A program made the position numbers and the translations under genes. A stretch of DNA of 64,000 bases from Siphonodentalium dalli. Taxonomy: Eukaryota > Mollusca > Scaphopoda > Gadilida > Siphonodentaliidae. Positions 24,181 through 35,551 of the stretch are shown here, piece after piece. Location: positions 25,176,991 through 25,240,990 of the forward strand of contig CP136061.1 in assembly GCA_032622095.1 (NCBI GenBank), written 5' to 3'. Below the pieces are notes generated by a model. The model did no database searches. It was not told the origin of the DNA and saw nothing but the letters and a program-made list of their open reading frames with translations. Each line of letters starts with the position of its first letter. Within the stretch, counting starts at the first letter, position 1.

Positions 24181-24540
24181 TCTCACCTCAAAGTTGATAG
24201 TGAATGCACAAAGCTATCTGGCTGTTATATTTCATCGATTTTATGACTCTCTTGTCTGTTTATGGGCGAGCTTGTGCTTAGAACTTATTGTTTGCAAGCA
24301 TTGCCTATTCTAGCTGATTCAAATTTTCACGTTCCTGCTGTGAACATAACAAAAATCAAACAATGCATGTTGACATACATCGCTTCGACGTTAGCCTATA
24401 TCATTTACTCACTGTTATAGAAGATGAATACAATACGGTCGCTCATAAAATACGTGTAGAAATATAATGTAACAATTGAATGCAGAATACAAAATACCCC
24501 ATGTACTCAACAAGCAAATAACGGTTTTTTCTGGTTTTTA

Positions 24541-24800
24541 ACAATCATGGACGTGGCAACAGGTCTACATGCGGTAGGGAGTGTGTCTACCCCCACCCCC
24601 AACTGTGGTAAATATTTTCAACAGTTTGAAATTTCATACCTGACACAACATTAGTTGAATTTTGTTTTTGCTTTTAGACCAACAGCAACATATTATTCAA
24701 CTTTTTGTCAAAAGTTTGGTCTAACATTGCCATCAGTTGGAAAAATTTCCAACCTTAGTTGATAACTCTATATGCTAAACTCCCCCAAGCCTACCCACCC
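24541..24800. repeat. Partial copy of the 20.5-21.5 kb element
   Basis: Starts AATCATGGACGTGGC as at about 20508 and contains AACTGTTGAAAATTTT-like and TGGAAATTTCC-like words in inverted order relative to 20.9-21.45 kb. Confidence 0.5.
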
Positions 24801-25184
24801 AATTGAAGAATTTGACTTTATTTGACCAAAGTTGATCAACTGTGGTGTTGTAAATTACTTTATGCAAATGTCCGCTACTTCGTCAAAGTACGTTACAGTG
24901 ATTTCGCAACCCACATAGCTAATTATGCATTAAGTTAAATATTTTTTATCCGAAACTCCACTAATATAGTTACTATTCTTCTGTAAATAACAAAGTGATT
25001 GAGTCAAAAATATCCTAAAATGCATTCGTGCCGCCCCCCCCCCAACAAAACAGATACATATAATTGCGGCGACAGTGTATATTACGTGTTTCTTATACTA
25101 TACTCTGTACAGCACAAAACAAATATCTGTGACTCACACGAGCCGTGTCAAGGGGCGTGGTTTTGTTGTCAGTGTAATATGCAA

Positions 25185-25330
25185 CCGGGGGTATAAACTA
25201 ACCGAGCGGTCTAACGACTGCATGCCATAAAAAGGAATATGATTCCGACTCGTTGGTCGCCCAGGCGCCCAAGGGGATTTTAATGTCTGGGTTGATTATA
25301 AATAAAGTTGCTGCCACCACCCTTATTTTT
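25185..25330 (+). repeat. Possible SINE with tRNA-Leu/Ser-like head
   Basis: ACCGAGCGGTCTAACG near 25200 resembles the A-box region of tRNA-Leu or tRNA-Ser (GCCGAGCGGTCTAAGG). A clear B box is not visible and the sequence does not fold as a tRNA, so a decayed SINE head is the best guess. Confidence 0.3.
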
Positions 25331-25408
25331 CTAAGAGCTTAAGGAAAATACTACACTTTACCCCTCCCTATACTTAATGGGACTTCGTCTCGGCCTCTCT
25401 ACCGGTCA

Positions 25409-25506
25409 ATAGAGACTGACAGTTTCCAGCTAACTGTCTATCAAGTTCTGCCCGTGGCAGGACTTTAGCAGTTTTAACCTCGTAAAACTGCCCACTTAGT
25501 CTCTAT
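25409..25506 (+). ncRNA. Cloverleaf-like folding unit, copy 1
   Basis: A 9-bp outer stem (ATAGAGACT 25409-25417 with AGTCTCTAT 25498-25506) encloses three perfect or G-U-containing hairpins. Hairpin 1: GACAGTT/AACTGTC, 7-nt loop, 25418-25438. Hairpin 2: GTTCTGCC/GGCAGGAC, CGT loop, 25445-25463. Hairpin 3: GCAGTTTTA/TAAAACTGC, 6-nt loop, 25468-25491. Both strands could form it, as a DNA cruciform or an RNA. It lacks tRNA A/B boxes and tRNA loop sequences. Whether it is transcribed is unknown; a small foldback transposon is the main alternative. Confidence 0.55.
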
Positions 25507-25544
25507 ACACTACACAGACTTGGCCTTGCCAATCTGTAAATACA

Positions 25545-25641
25545 ATAGAGACTGACAGTTTCCAACTAACTGTCTATCAAGTTCTGCCCGTGGCAGGACT
25601 TGGCAGTTTTAACCTCGTAAAACTGCCCACTTAGTCTCTAT
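25545..25641 (+). ncRNA. Cloverleaf-like folding unit, copy 2
   Basis: Near-identical second copy, 38 bp downstream. Outer arms are 25545-25553 and 25633-25641. Changes seen relative to copy 1 are in loop 1 (G to A) and at the base of hairpin 3, where the stem becomes 10 bp (GGCAGTTTTA/TAAAACTGCC). All stems are preserved. Confidence 0.55.
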
Positions 25642-26069
25642 ACACTTCCAAGGTTTACCACTTAATTAGTTAATTAGTTAATTAACCGAAACCTGATACA
25701 AATCCAAAATATATTGTTATATTTATGTTTCATGCATGATCTGTAGGGAGCGGAGGTCCATCTAAGTTTCAAAGAACTTGTCCTCCAATCCCTGATATGT
25801 TATGTATTATTTATGCATTATACTAATAAAATATGTTTAAATCAATTAGTTAAGCTTTTATGCTTCGATCTTAAAGATTCGAGCTTTTGCTTCGAGCACT
25901 TAGGCTTCGAGCTTGCTTACTTTGAATTGAGCCGTGACCCAACTGAGGTTCTCAGCAGCGAAAGGATTTGCGTGCCCGCCCGAAGGGCGGCACGAGGACG
26001 GTGGTGGGCTCCGGGTCTGAGACCTCCTTTTATACCCATCTCAGGGCACCTGGTGGCACAAAGTTGCAA

Positions 26070-26137
26070 CCAATCAGAATCGTTGAAACACAGCCAATCA
26101 CAGGCTAGCTTGAGAGCACCGATCTGCTTCTATATTT
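26070..26137 (+). promoter_or_regulatory. Two CCAAT boxes and a TATA-like element
   Basis: CCAATCA occurs at 26070-26076 and 26094-26100, and TATATTT at 26131-26137, in promoter-like order. Downstream, an open stretch reaches a consensus splice donor GTGAGT near 26326. It could be the promoter and first exon of an unknown gene or an LTR promoter. I found no second exon. Confidence 0.35.
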
Positions 26138-26329
26138 GCGATCCGGGGATTTCCCTTCTTGCCCGCAGTCTAATTTTAATTATGGCAATTCCAAGGTATT
26201 ATGGAATTCGGGAAATTCCTATTTTACCTGGATATTAAATACACTTATGTATAAGAAGTTTATTGATAACTATAATTTGGGCTATTGGAAGTATTTGGAC
26301 GGGAATAGATTCATACTCCAGACGAGGTG

Positions 26330-27227
26330 AGTGTGACGAAACGGGCGGCCATGTATTCGTAATGCAAAAATATGCCGTCATATGTTTGGATTAAAACTCA
26401 CTTATTTGACTTTTCCTCGGGTTGGCATTTGTTCGGGTAATATAGTGATGTATACCCGACAATTGCCTTATAATTTCAACAAATGGGACCTTGTTGTTTT
26501 CTCACTATTTATGGAAATCGGGAAGCACCGGTTTGATTTCTTTTATGTGCGTCGAAATTTGGGGTGTTTTATAATTGAATATATTTTACTTTCCCCAACT
26601 TTTCCAGGGTTTGGATAATTGTGGAGGGGTGCATTGATATATGATTATTAAAGGTATAATAATCATATATCATGGGAAGTTACCATTTTTATGTGAAAAA
26701 TCGCTATTTGTTATAACCTGAGTCACAGGCCAAAAAGCTTCCGACATTTCCGGAGGCGCACTCGCTTCAATGTTAAATACATAAATATGCGATCTCAAAA
26801 CTTCCAAATAAATGCTTCTAAATGTGCCCTGATATGATCTAAATGTGAGGGAATATAATTTGGGTTAATATAATATGTATAGCTTATTGGAACGATATTT
26901 GTGTGATGATATCTGTGCTTCCACATTTACTTTCGTTGTCAAGATGATTTTGTCTGCTTGACAACGTAAACAGAAAGTGGCTTTTAGTCGGGACTTGCAG
27001 CTTGTTGCCGGGTCGTGTATAAATATTGTGCATATTAATCCTGTGCTCGTCACATCAGCTAAGGACTATTTTTCCCAGAAAAATGTTCGTAAACTTCTCA
27101 TTTATCGAGATTTATCGGCGTTTTTCATCTGTATTAATATTTTAAAATGGTGTTTTAAGTCAGTTAATGAAATCGTGACCAGACATTCTGCGGCCTCGAC
27201 CATCTAGACATAACACAGTAATCTTCC
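26330..27227. other. No gene; one 15-bp-arm palindrome
   Basis: GATATATGATTATTA and its inverted copy flank a ~6-bp centre at about 26636-26671. Otherwise AT-rich with no recognised gene. Confidence 0.45.
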
Positions 27228-27285
27228 CATGCAGCCGCTAATACAATACAATCATGTCATAGCATGGACAGCCGCTAATACAATT
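27228..27285 (+). repeat. Minisatellite (GCAGCCGCTAATAC), left part
   Basis: Repeats of CATGTCATAGCATGGACAGC plus CGCTAATACAATA. The array continues at 28499-28655 and is interrupted by two Helitrons. Confidence 0.75.
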
Positions 27286-27789
27286 TCATATATATTTTGA
27301 AGACCTCTGTTTGTTTGTATGTTTGTTTGTCTGTATGTTTGTTTGTCTGTCATTTATACAAATCTACGATTCTCGACCGATCGGGACGAAACTTGGTACG
27401 TGTGTGTAGTTTGACCAGGCGGATTGGCGAGCCCGTGCGACGCCCGTGCAGCGCATGCGCAGACGAGATCTCGGAAACGGGTGGAGCTATCGACTTGAAA
27501 TTTGCTATGTGAATGTATCTTGCCCCGGATACAAATTTTATCGGGTCGCCGAGCCCGTGCGACGCAAGCTTCGCGCATGCGCAGATCAGATCTCGGAAAC
27601 GGGTGGAGCTATCGACTTGAAATTTGGTGTGTGAATGTATCTTGCCCCGGATACGAAGTTTATCGGGTCACCGAGCCCGTGCGACGCAAGCTTCGCGCAT
27701 GCGCAGACCAGATCTCGGAAACGGGTCGAGCTATCGACTTGAAATTTGGTTTTTGAATAGCCCGGACAACGTCGGGCTAATCGGCTAGT
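27286..27789 (+). mobile_element. Non-autonomous Helitron 1
   Basis: Starts TCATATATATTTTGAAGAC. It ends with a hairpin (AGCCCG..CGGGCT, 27759-27778) followed 6 bases later by CTAGT at 27785-27789, the hallmark 3' end of Helitrons. A TGTTTGTTTGTC microsatellite and three ~120-bp internal repeats (start GAGCCCGTGCGACGC near 27431, 27550 and 27673) fill it. Open frames here arise from the internal repeat. No Rep/helicase. Confidence 0.75.
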
Positions 27790-28498
27790 CTACTATATAT
27801 TTTGAGACTTCCGTATATAAATATATAAATAAATATATGTGTCCTTTATAGACTCGAACACGGCTGGTCAGATCAAGCTCAAACTTCCTATCTAAGGGTA
27901 AAAACCCACGGGAATGGTCAACGTCGCGTTTTTGACAAGCGCTGAGCACTCATTCTCCACTCCCAATCATCAAAATCAGCGCAAACGGCACTGCGGTGGT
28001 TAATCGCTTTGATAGTTAAACAGCGTTCATATCCGCAGTGTAGTTGATAAAGAGCGTATGTGCGTAATGTGATTCTTACGTCTGGGTCTGGGCGTGTGCG
28101 TTAGTATACAGACATGAGCGTGTTGTGTGATTCTTACGTACTTCGGGCTTCCTAGGAACGCGGATCGGGTCAGTTTTTCCGCCCTAGGTTATCTTCACCT
28201 TGAAACGGGTACCCACAATATCTTCACCTTGAAACGGGTACCCACAAATTATATATATGTGTGTGTTCTTTATAGACTCGAACTGATTGAGCTCAAACTT
28301 GCTCGTGGACGGGTTAAATTGTGACCCCAACCTAACCTTGACCTTGAAAATGATCAATTCAAGGTCAAATCGGGTAAAAAACAAAACATTAAATTAAAAA
28401 ATTAATTAAAACAATTTGAAATTAAAAAATATAATTAAAAAAATAAAAAATTGTCATATTTCTGACGAACGCCGCCAGTGGCGGGCTAACCTGCTAGT
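27789..28498 (+). mobile_element. Non-autonomous Helitron 2
   Basis: Begins TCTACTATATATTTTGAGAC right at the end of Helitron 1, and ends with a hairpin (CCGCC..GGCGG near 28471-28484) and CTAGT at 28494-28498. The 5' end matches that of Helitron 1 (ATATATTTTGA.GAC), so the two are relatives in head-to-tail order. No coding capacity seen. Confidence 0.7.
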
Positions 28499-28655
28499 AC
28501 ACTATAAAGCAATAATGTCACAGCATGGGCAGCCGCTAATACAATATACTATTAAGCGATCATGACACAACATGGGCAGCCGCTAATACAATACACTTTT
28601 AAGCAATCATGTCATAGCAGACAGTATGGGCAGCCGCTAATACACACTGTCTACC
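28499..28655 (+). repeat. Minisatellite (GCAGCCGCTAATAC), right part
   Basis: Three units of about 50 bp, each with GGGCAGCCGCTAATACA, continuing the array left of the Helitrons. Confidence 0.8.
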
Positions 28656-30050
28656 CATATATACACACACGAGAACATACCTTCTTTTGTCTTTAATTGC
28701 GGAAAATTAACTATTGTCTTTATGACATTATAACAAAATTACATACTTTTTTCTCCATAAAATCAATTTTGGCCACGCACACAGGCGCGTCGCAGATGGG
28801 AATCACAGGGGGGGGGGGTAATCTTAGGGGTATAGTGCCAATTGTTTTCTGGGGACCTGTGGTGAGAATAAACCATTAGCGGCTGAAAAGACGATAAACC
28901 CCAACATGCAAAGCCAAGTCCGTGCTCCGTGGTTCTGTTGAACTTGTCACCGGCAACTAACTTCACTAAGTCACGCTTGGGCATCGTATTCGTTGGAATC
29001 GCCATGTCATCGGTCTGTTTCAGTCGTGATTTAGCGCTATGACAGAGCTTCAATTCAATTCAAATTGATCTTCAAAAATGAAAAACGAGATTTTTGTTAT
29101 AATTAACATATGCAACTTACACAAGAGGCGCCGGATACTTTGATCGATGATCGCAGCATTAACGGTTATGTATAGTAATATTCACGCAAGTTGGTATCAT
29201 CATATATATATACATTTATATAGTGGTTTTCATTTTAAAGTTTTAAGCGTCAGAAAAAATACCTCTATATTCAAATAAATAACTGTATCAATGTTGTCAT
29301 GTTACTAATTATTGCTTTGTGTTGCATACTGCCTTAAATGGTGTTTTATGCTAATATATGTTATGTTATGTCAGCAATATAGCAGATGGTGTGGCGTGGT
29401 AGTACTCTGGCCTCCAGTGTAACCTATACTATGTTCATATGTGTCAAGAACTCGAATTTCTTTGGATTTTCCCGCAAGCACCGAAATACCCATGCGCCCT
29501 AATTCGTGCTCCGGTGTATGACATCGAATTCCGGTTGGTATATAATTTAATGACACGTATACGCTCAGAAAATGTCGATAAAACAAAATGTCAATTCAGC
29601 AAATATTTACGGGTTACACAAACACAACAGAAGTGTTCCACAGCGGGTTGGGCACGGAATTCATATAATCAATGATTAATTACTGGGGTCCGGGAAGCTT
29701 GTTTTCTATATATAAAGTAGAGAAAGGTCCCAGGTAGATTACTACTAACAACAAAAATATGTTTTCAGAAACACGTTTGTTTTGGTTTTGTTTGTTTGTT
29801 TTTGACTAAATATAAATTATGTTGACGGCACTACCCCTTCTATAGACATTCTTAAAAACTAACATCCATTCATAGTTATGATAAGGAGAAACGAGTTTGA
29901 TAAACTATATAACCATAAATCCAAAGCATGGTCGATTTAGTTTATAGGGACCCAAGGCCTTCGATATAGGTTCATGCGAAATAACATAAAACTTTGTCAC
30001 AACGAGTTCATATAAAAATAGATAAACGTTGTTATTATGTTCATTAATAA
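28656..30050. other. No gene recognised
   Basis: Contains a G11 run (28808-28818) and (TA)n tracts. ATGGTGTGGCGTGG at about 29386 is also found at about 63609 and may mark a shared SINE-like head. No exon could be supported. Confidence 0.4.
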
Positions 30051-30497
30051 AGATGCACACTCCGAATTAACGCTCAAAAATTACTATTTCCTTGGCTCCA
30101 GGGGTAACAAATATTTGATTCGAGTCGAGGAATCCACCCACCAAAGCTCAGAGTAATCAGATATCTATATTTGAAATCTATAATTTTTCAAAACAAGTAA
30201 TGTTTTGTGGCCCAGTAAAAGTCGACGAGAAAGACGGTATCGGATCAAATTACAGATGAAGATGGATAACTCTAAAATCAAGTGTCTTTTTTTGTGTCAG
30301 ATATTTCACAAACAGGCAAAATTTCGTTGAACAAAATGTGGATAAATAACAGGTTTTGGGCAATATTATACTATAGTTGACTCTGGTTAGCATATTTTTG
30401 GGTAATTAATCGATTCTGATAACTGAAGCGGCATCTCAAAAAATGTCGTTGTTGTTGGAATCTGATGATATGTGGACCATCGAGTCAGATACAAAAA
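30051..30497. mobile_element. MITE family A, copy 4 (degenerate ends)
   Basis: Left half matches copies at 17.3 and 19.3 kb (TATTTGATTCGAGTCGAGGA, GTGGCCCAGTAAA). The right half matches up to GAATCTGATGATATG. The right terminus has decayed and the TTAA is no longer perfect. Confidence 0.7.
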
Positions 30498-30947
30498 CAT
30501 ACCAAAGTTTAATCAAAACTTGACTGTATACCTATTGGAAAAGGTCGAAACATTGAAACATATTCTGAATATCATATTCAGACTAAAATATTGAACTTAG
30601 CGATGTTTGTTACTAAATCAATGTAACAGTTTTGTTTACATAACGAAGGTTTCAACACGCAACAGTTCGTTATGGGAGCGCTATTGATAATGGATAATGG
30701 CTTTTATAAATTGAACACATCAACCCACTGCGAAGGCCTTGGATCCCATTAAATATCGTAATTTATAATACAAATAAAAAAACACAATGTTCCTGCACCC
30801 CGAGGATATAGTGCTTTTTCAAGAGGAGTTCATAATGTTAGCCTTAAATCTAATCACTGTTCTCTTGATATATTCGCATTGTTTCGTGAAAAACATGTTA
30901 CCAAAGGGATTAGTAATCCAATACGTGTATTCAGCCCAGGTCAAGTT

Positions 30948-31955
30948 GTCATGCTGGTCTTCTATGATGTTGGTAGGTCATGCTGAATGTCTATGATGTT
31001 GGTAGGTCATGCTGAATTTCTATGATGTTGGTAGGTCATGCTGAATTTCTATGATTGTGGTAGGTCATGCTGAATTTCTATGATGTTGGTAGGTCATGCT
31101 GAACTTCTATGATGTTGGTAGGTCATGCTGAACTTCTATGATGTTGGTAGGTCATGCTGAATTTCTATGATGTTGGTAGGTCATGCTGAACTTCTATGAT
31201 GTTGGTAGGTCATGCTGAACTTCTATGATGTTGGTAGGTCATGCTGAATTTCTATGATGTTGGTAGGTCATGCTGAATTTCTATGATGCTGGTAGGTCAT
31301 GCTGAACTTTTATGATGTTGGTAGGGCATTTCTGTGATGTTGGTAGGTCATGCTGAATTTCTATGATGCTGGTAGGTCATGCTGAACTTTTATGATGTTG
31401 GTAGGGCATTTCTGTGATGTTGGTAGGTCATGCTGGATTTCTATGATGTTGGTAGGTCATGCTGAATTTCTATCATGTTGGTAGGTCATGCTGTATTTCT
31501 ATCATGTTGGTAGGTCATGCTGAACTTTTATGATGTTGGTAGGTCATGCTGAACTTCTATCATGTTGGTATATAGGTCATGCTGAATTTCTATGATGTTG
31601 GTAGGTCATGCTGAACTTTTATGATGTTGGTGGGGCATTTCTGTGATGTTGGTATGTCATGCTGAACTTCTATGATGTTAGTTGGTCATGCTGAACTTCT
31701 ATGATGTTAGTTGGTCATGCTGAACTTCTATGATGTTGGTAGGTCATGCTGAACTTCTATGATGTTGGTAGGTCATGCTGAATTTCTATGATTTTGGTAG
31801 GTCATGCTGAACTTTTATGATGTTGGTAGGTCATGCTGGATTTCTATGATGTTGGTAGATCATGCTGGATTTATATGATGTTGGTAGGTCATGCTGAATT
31901 TCTATCATGTTGGTAGGTCATGCTGAACTTCTATGATGCCTGTAGGGCAAATACG
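30948..31955 (+). repeat. Minisatellite, 28-bp unit, ~35 copies
   Basis: The unit contains GATGTTGGTAGGTCATGCTG. Variants differ at a few positions, and a truncated variant (GGTAGGGCATTTCTGTGATG) recurs, showing block duplications inside the array. No unique spacers, so not a CRISPR. Confidence 0.95.
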
Positions 31956-32710
31956 AAATAGTACCGTTATTTATTTTAAGTTGTCATTTTCCGGTGCTTG
32001 GCTAATTCGAGCGATTTGAGATAAAAGAACAGTGTATGTATGAAACATTCAGGAAAATACATATTTTTGAAAATTTTAATAACGGTTGGGTTGGTGTTTG
32101 CAAAACGACGCGAATAGCCATCTTGATTATAATCGATTTTACAACTAATACAACCAGTATTAAAATATTTCCCAAAATATATGTTTTATACCGTACTCAT
32201 AATGGCTTTTCTCGGATATTTTCAGATTGTCCGAACATGACAACTTTATAAAAAATAACGGTACTTGTTCAACAGCATCAGTTTTCCCTAATAACAGCGT
32301 CATATCAATTCAGCAAAACCCACCATAGGATAATAGCACATTAGTAGAACCAATTGACCTGGTGGTGGCACTATAATTATCACGATGGAAGCTTTCGTGT
32401 TCTGCGATTTTTGTAATATTTCAGCAGTAGTTGTTTTTGGCTCAAAACATGGTACATAATGTTAATCTATGAAGAATATTTCTTTGAAATCCATCAATAC
32501 CAATAGAAAAGTCAACGAGTTTAATATAGATTCAAATCAGTGGCATCAACTCTTTCGAATATCTAGTTTGAAGGAACTGAGATTTATGCGTGGGCGGAAA
32601 ACCTGAGTGGCACACCAACATTATGGCAATAGCCAGGTTCAGACGCACGTAAGTGTTACTTATTTGGTAGAGATTGGTCGGAATGGTTACCTGGAAGAAA
32701 TAGAGCGCCC
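31956..32710. other. No gene recognised
   Basis: AT-rich, with short unrecognised open frames only. Confidence 0.4.
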
Positions 32711-32714
32711 TTAA

Positions 32715-33310
32715 AGGCACGGATTTATTGATTTATTGTCGCTTCCAGCAACTATAGGCCATATCACGACATTGCCAATTTTAGTGGTGGAGGAAATCCG
32801 CATACTTAAGGCTAATCTAACAGTGATTTCAGTGGCTGATAAACTCGTACACCATGTGCGGCAAACCACTGGCCACCGGCGAGTAACTGGAAACTCTACT
32901 AGATAACGATTTTTAGTTACAAAGTCCACGATTTGAACCCTTATCGCCAGCACTGGAGGGTGAAACGGATTGGCGTTGTACCCCTAACCGATTAAGTCAC
33001 GGACGCCCCATAAAGGCACGAATGGCCTTCGAAGTGGTTATGCTGATAAAATAGTCACACCCGTTAAAACTGCCATAAACAGAAAGAATATCAAAATATA
33101 GACATATTTCTTATACCAATCATTGATAACGCTTAAATAGTATGTTATTGACAAGTTTGCATGCTGTGTATGTAAACAAAAGCCAGGTTCTGTAACATTT
33201 TTGGCTTTTGTTTACACAACAAAGCGTATGAAATTGACAATGACATACTATTTACGCGATATTTATAATTATTTTAACAGTAAGACCCACCGCGAAGGCC
33301 ACCCTTGTGT
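32715..33310. mobile_element. TTAA MITE family C with nested SINE
   Basis: TTAA at 32711-32714 and 33311-33314. Inverted ends AGGCACGAATGGCCTTCG (left, read across the SINE) and CGAAGGCCACCCTTGTGT (right). The left end is split by a SINE that duplicated TAAAGGCACG. Other members: 57840-58381, 57267-57508 and a fragment near 20.4 kb. Confidence 0.8.
32722..33010 (-). mobile_element. tRNA-derived SINE
   Basis: On the minus strand it starts GGGGCGTCCGTGACTTAATC, with an A-box-like TGACTTAATCGG and a B-box-like GGTTCAAATCG about 55 bases further on. It ends in an ATCAATAAATC-type tail. Perfect 10-bp direct repeats TAAAGGCACG flank it (32712-32721 and 33011-33020), the target duplication expected of LINE-mediated insertion. 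Confidence 0.85.
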
Positions 33311-33314
33311 TTAA

Positions 33315-34270
33315 ATGCATACTAATCACACATTGATCGGTTGCATTCGATGACGTAAATGCCATGTTATCTCAAGGTCGTACTATCATTCTATTGACGA
33401 TTGGTGGCGTTAATGATTTGTATGATGGTACATGTAAATTGGACACAATGGCGTGGCTAGATCATGCTTGCAGATATATAACAGCTTCCGTATAAGTTAT
33501 AAACACCCTTGTGAACTGGGTTGATAGTTATCCGTTCATTGCTAAAGAGCTTTCATGCATGTTGTCACGATCATGTTATCGATTTGAAAGGGTCATTCAG
33601 GGGTCAAGTTACCACATTTTCAGACCTTTGCAGGCTCCAACCAGTAACCAGTCTATTCGACAGGAGACACCGAGTGCGCGCAAATAAACAGAAACGAGAA
33701 TCGCAAAAACAATAGCAGACGACAGCTGGATATAAATTGCATTCACTAAGCAGTTATATAAACTTTGAGACGAATTTCAGTCATTAAATTGTAGTTTTAC
33801 TTCCATGAACTAGAAATTTAGACAGTTGTCGAATTTCGAGCGATAGACTGGTCCTTGTCTTTATTTACCTAAAAGCTGAAAGCGTATGCTACAGTAACCT
33901 GACCCTTTCTGTGTCCTTGGTGTCACATGTCATCGACTACATTCATACCCGGAATTGTGACGGGACTCAGCCTCACTCAGTGCGTTCGAAGTGGATACAT
34001 TCAAAATAACATACACGACTAATATGATGATATGCAAGGCATATAGAACGACCCCTACATGATGTTAATGGGAACGGTCGTGTAAATAGATACGAAACTA
34101 CTTGCCTATTTATAGGCATAACGCATGGTAACGACGCGAATGCTTAATTAATCACGTAGATCGTTTTGGATGCCAGTTGACTTCGATAAATATATACTTA
34201 GTAGTGTAGAGGTAAGTTAAGATTTGTGAATGAATGTCACATTTGCAACTATAACTACAGTGGACGAATG
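33315..34270. other. No gene; end fragment of the AACGACCCC element
   Basis: About 34021-34062 is the reverse complement of 16247-16283 (ATATGCAAGGCATA, AACGACCCC). The rest is unrecognised. Confidence 0.45.
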
Positions 34271-35444
34271 CATATCTGCCACAGTACTAAACCTTTGATT
34301 ATTTCTTTTCATATCTGCCACAGTATATACTAAACCTTTGATTATTTCTTTTCATCTCTGCCACAGTACTAAACCTTTAATTATTTCTTTTCATATCTGC
34401 CACAGTACTAAACCTTTGATTATTTCTTTTAATATCTGCCACAGTACTAAACCTTTGATTATTTCTTTTCATATCTGCCACAGTACTAAACCTTTGATTA
34501 TTTCTTTTCATCTCTGCCACAGTACTAAACCTTTGATTATTTCTTTTCATATCTGCCACAGTACTAAACATTTGGTTATTTCTTTTCATATCTGCCACAG
34601 TACTAAACCTTTGATTATTTCTTTTCATATCTGCCACAGTACTAAACCTTTGATTATTTCTTTTCATATCTGCCACAGTACTAAACCTTTGGTTATTTCT
34701 TTTCATATCTGCCACAGTACTAAACCTTTGATTATTTCTTTTCATATCTGCCACAATACTAAACCTTTGATTATTTCTTTTCATATCTGCCACAGTACTA
34801 AACCTTTGATTATTTCTTTTAATATCTGCCACAGTACTAAACCTTTGATTATTTATTTTCATATCTGCCACAGTACTAAACCTTTGATTATTTCTTTTAA
34901 TATCTGCCACAGTACTAAACCTTTGATTATTTCTTTTCATATCTGCCACAGTACTAAACCTTTGGTTATTTCTTTTCATATCTGCCACAGTACTAAACCT
35001 TTGATTATTTCTTTTCATATCTGCCACAGTACTAAACCTTTGATTATTTATTTTCATATCTGCCACAGTACTAAACCTTTGATTATTTCTTTTCATATCT
35101 GCCACAGTACTAAACCTTTGATTATTTCTTTTCATATGTGCCAAGTACTAAACCTTTGATTATTTCTTTTCATATCTGCCACAGTACTAAACCTTTGGTT
35201 ATTTCTTTTCATATCTGCCACAGTACTAAACCTTTAATTATTTCTTTTCATATCTGCCTCAGTACTAAACATTTGATTATTTCTTTTCATATCTGCCACA
35301 GTACTAAACCTTTGATTATTTCTTTTCATATCTGCCACAGTACTAAACCTTTCATTATTTCTTTTTCATATCTGCCACAGTACTAAACCTTTGGTTATTT
35401 CTTTTCATATCTGCCACAGTACTAAACCTTTGATTATTTCTTTT
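34271..35444 (+). repeat. Minisatellite, 39-bp unit, ~30 copies
   Basis: The unit contains ATCTGCCACAGTACTAAACC. Because 39 is a multiple of three and the unit has an open frame on each strand, ORFs of 273 (plus) and 255 (minus) codons appear. They are pure 13-residue repeats without start context or flanking domains and are unlikely to be genes. Confidence 0.95.
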
Positions 35445-35551
35445 AATTGCATCTGGATAATTATGTTGAAGTTATGGATATTACTTCAGAAAATGTGTGA
35501 ACATTTTCATATTAGTGTCAAATATATAACCATGACTTCTGCTCTGTGTAT

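Noticed and set aside
25409-25641. The cloverleaf units as tRNA genes
   Set aside because: No A or B box, no anticodon-arm geometry, and stem lengths of 9, 7, 8 and 9 do not match tRNA.
25813-26238. 141-codon frame as a gene
   Set aside because: Mixed composition, no motif, and it covers what looks like promoter sequence (CCAAT and TATA).
27297-27756. Overlapping frames of 62-84 codons
   Set aside because: They follow the ~120-bp internal repeats of a Helitron and share no domain with known proteins.
32722-33010. tRNA gene on the minus strand
   Set aside because: The A and B boxes belong to a SINE. The body does not fold as a tRNA, and a 10-bp target duplication shows retroposition.
34338-35386. 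Long open frames on both strands (273 and 255 codons)
   Set aside because: They are 13-residue repeats produced by a 39-bp minisatellite whose unit is a multiple of three. No non-repeat domain is attached.
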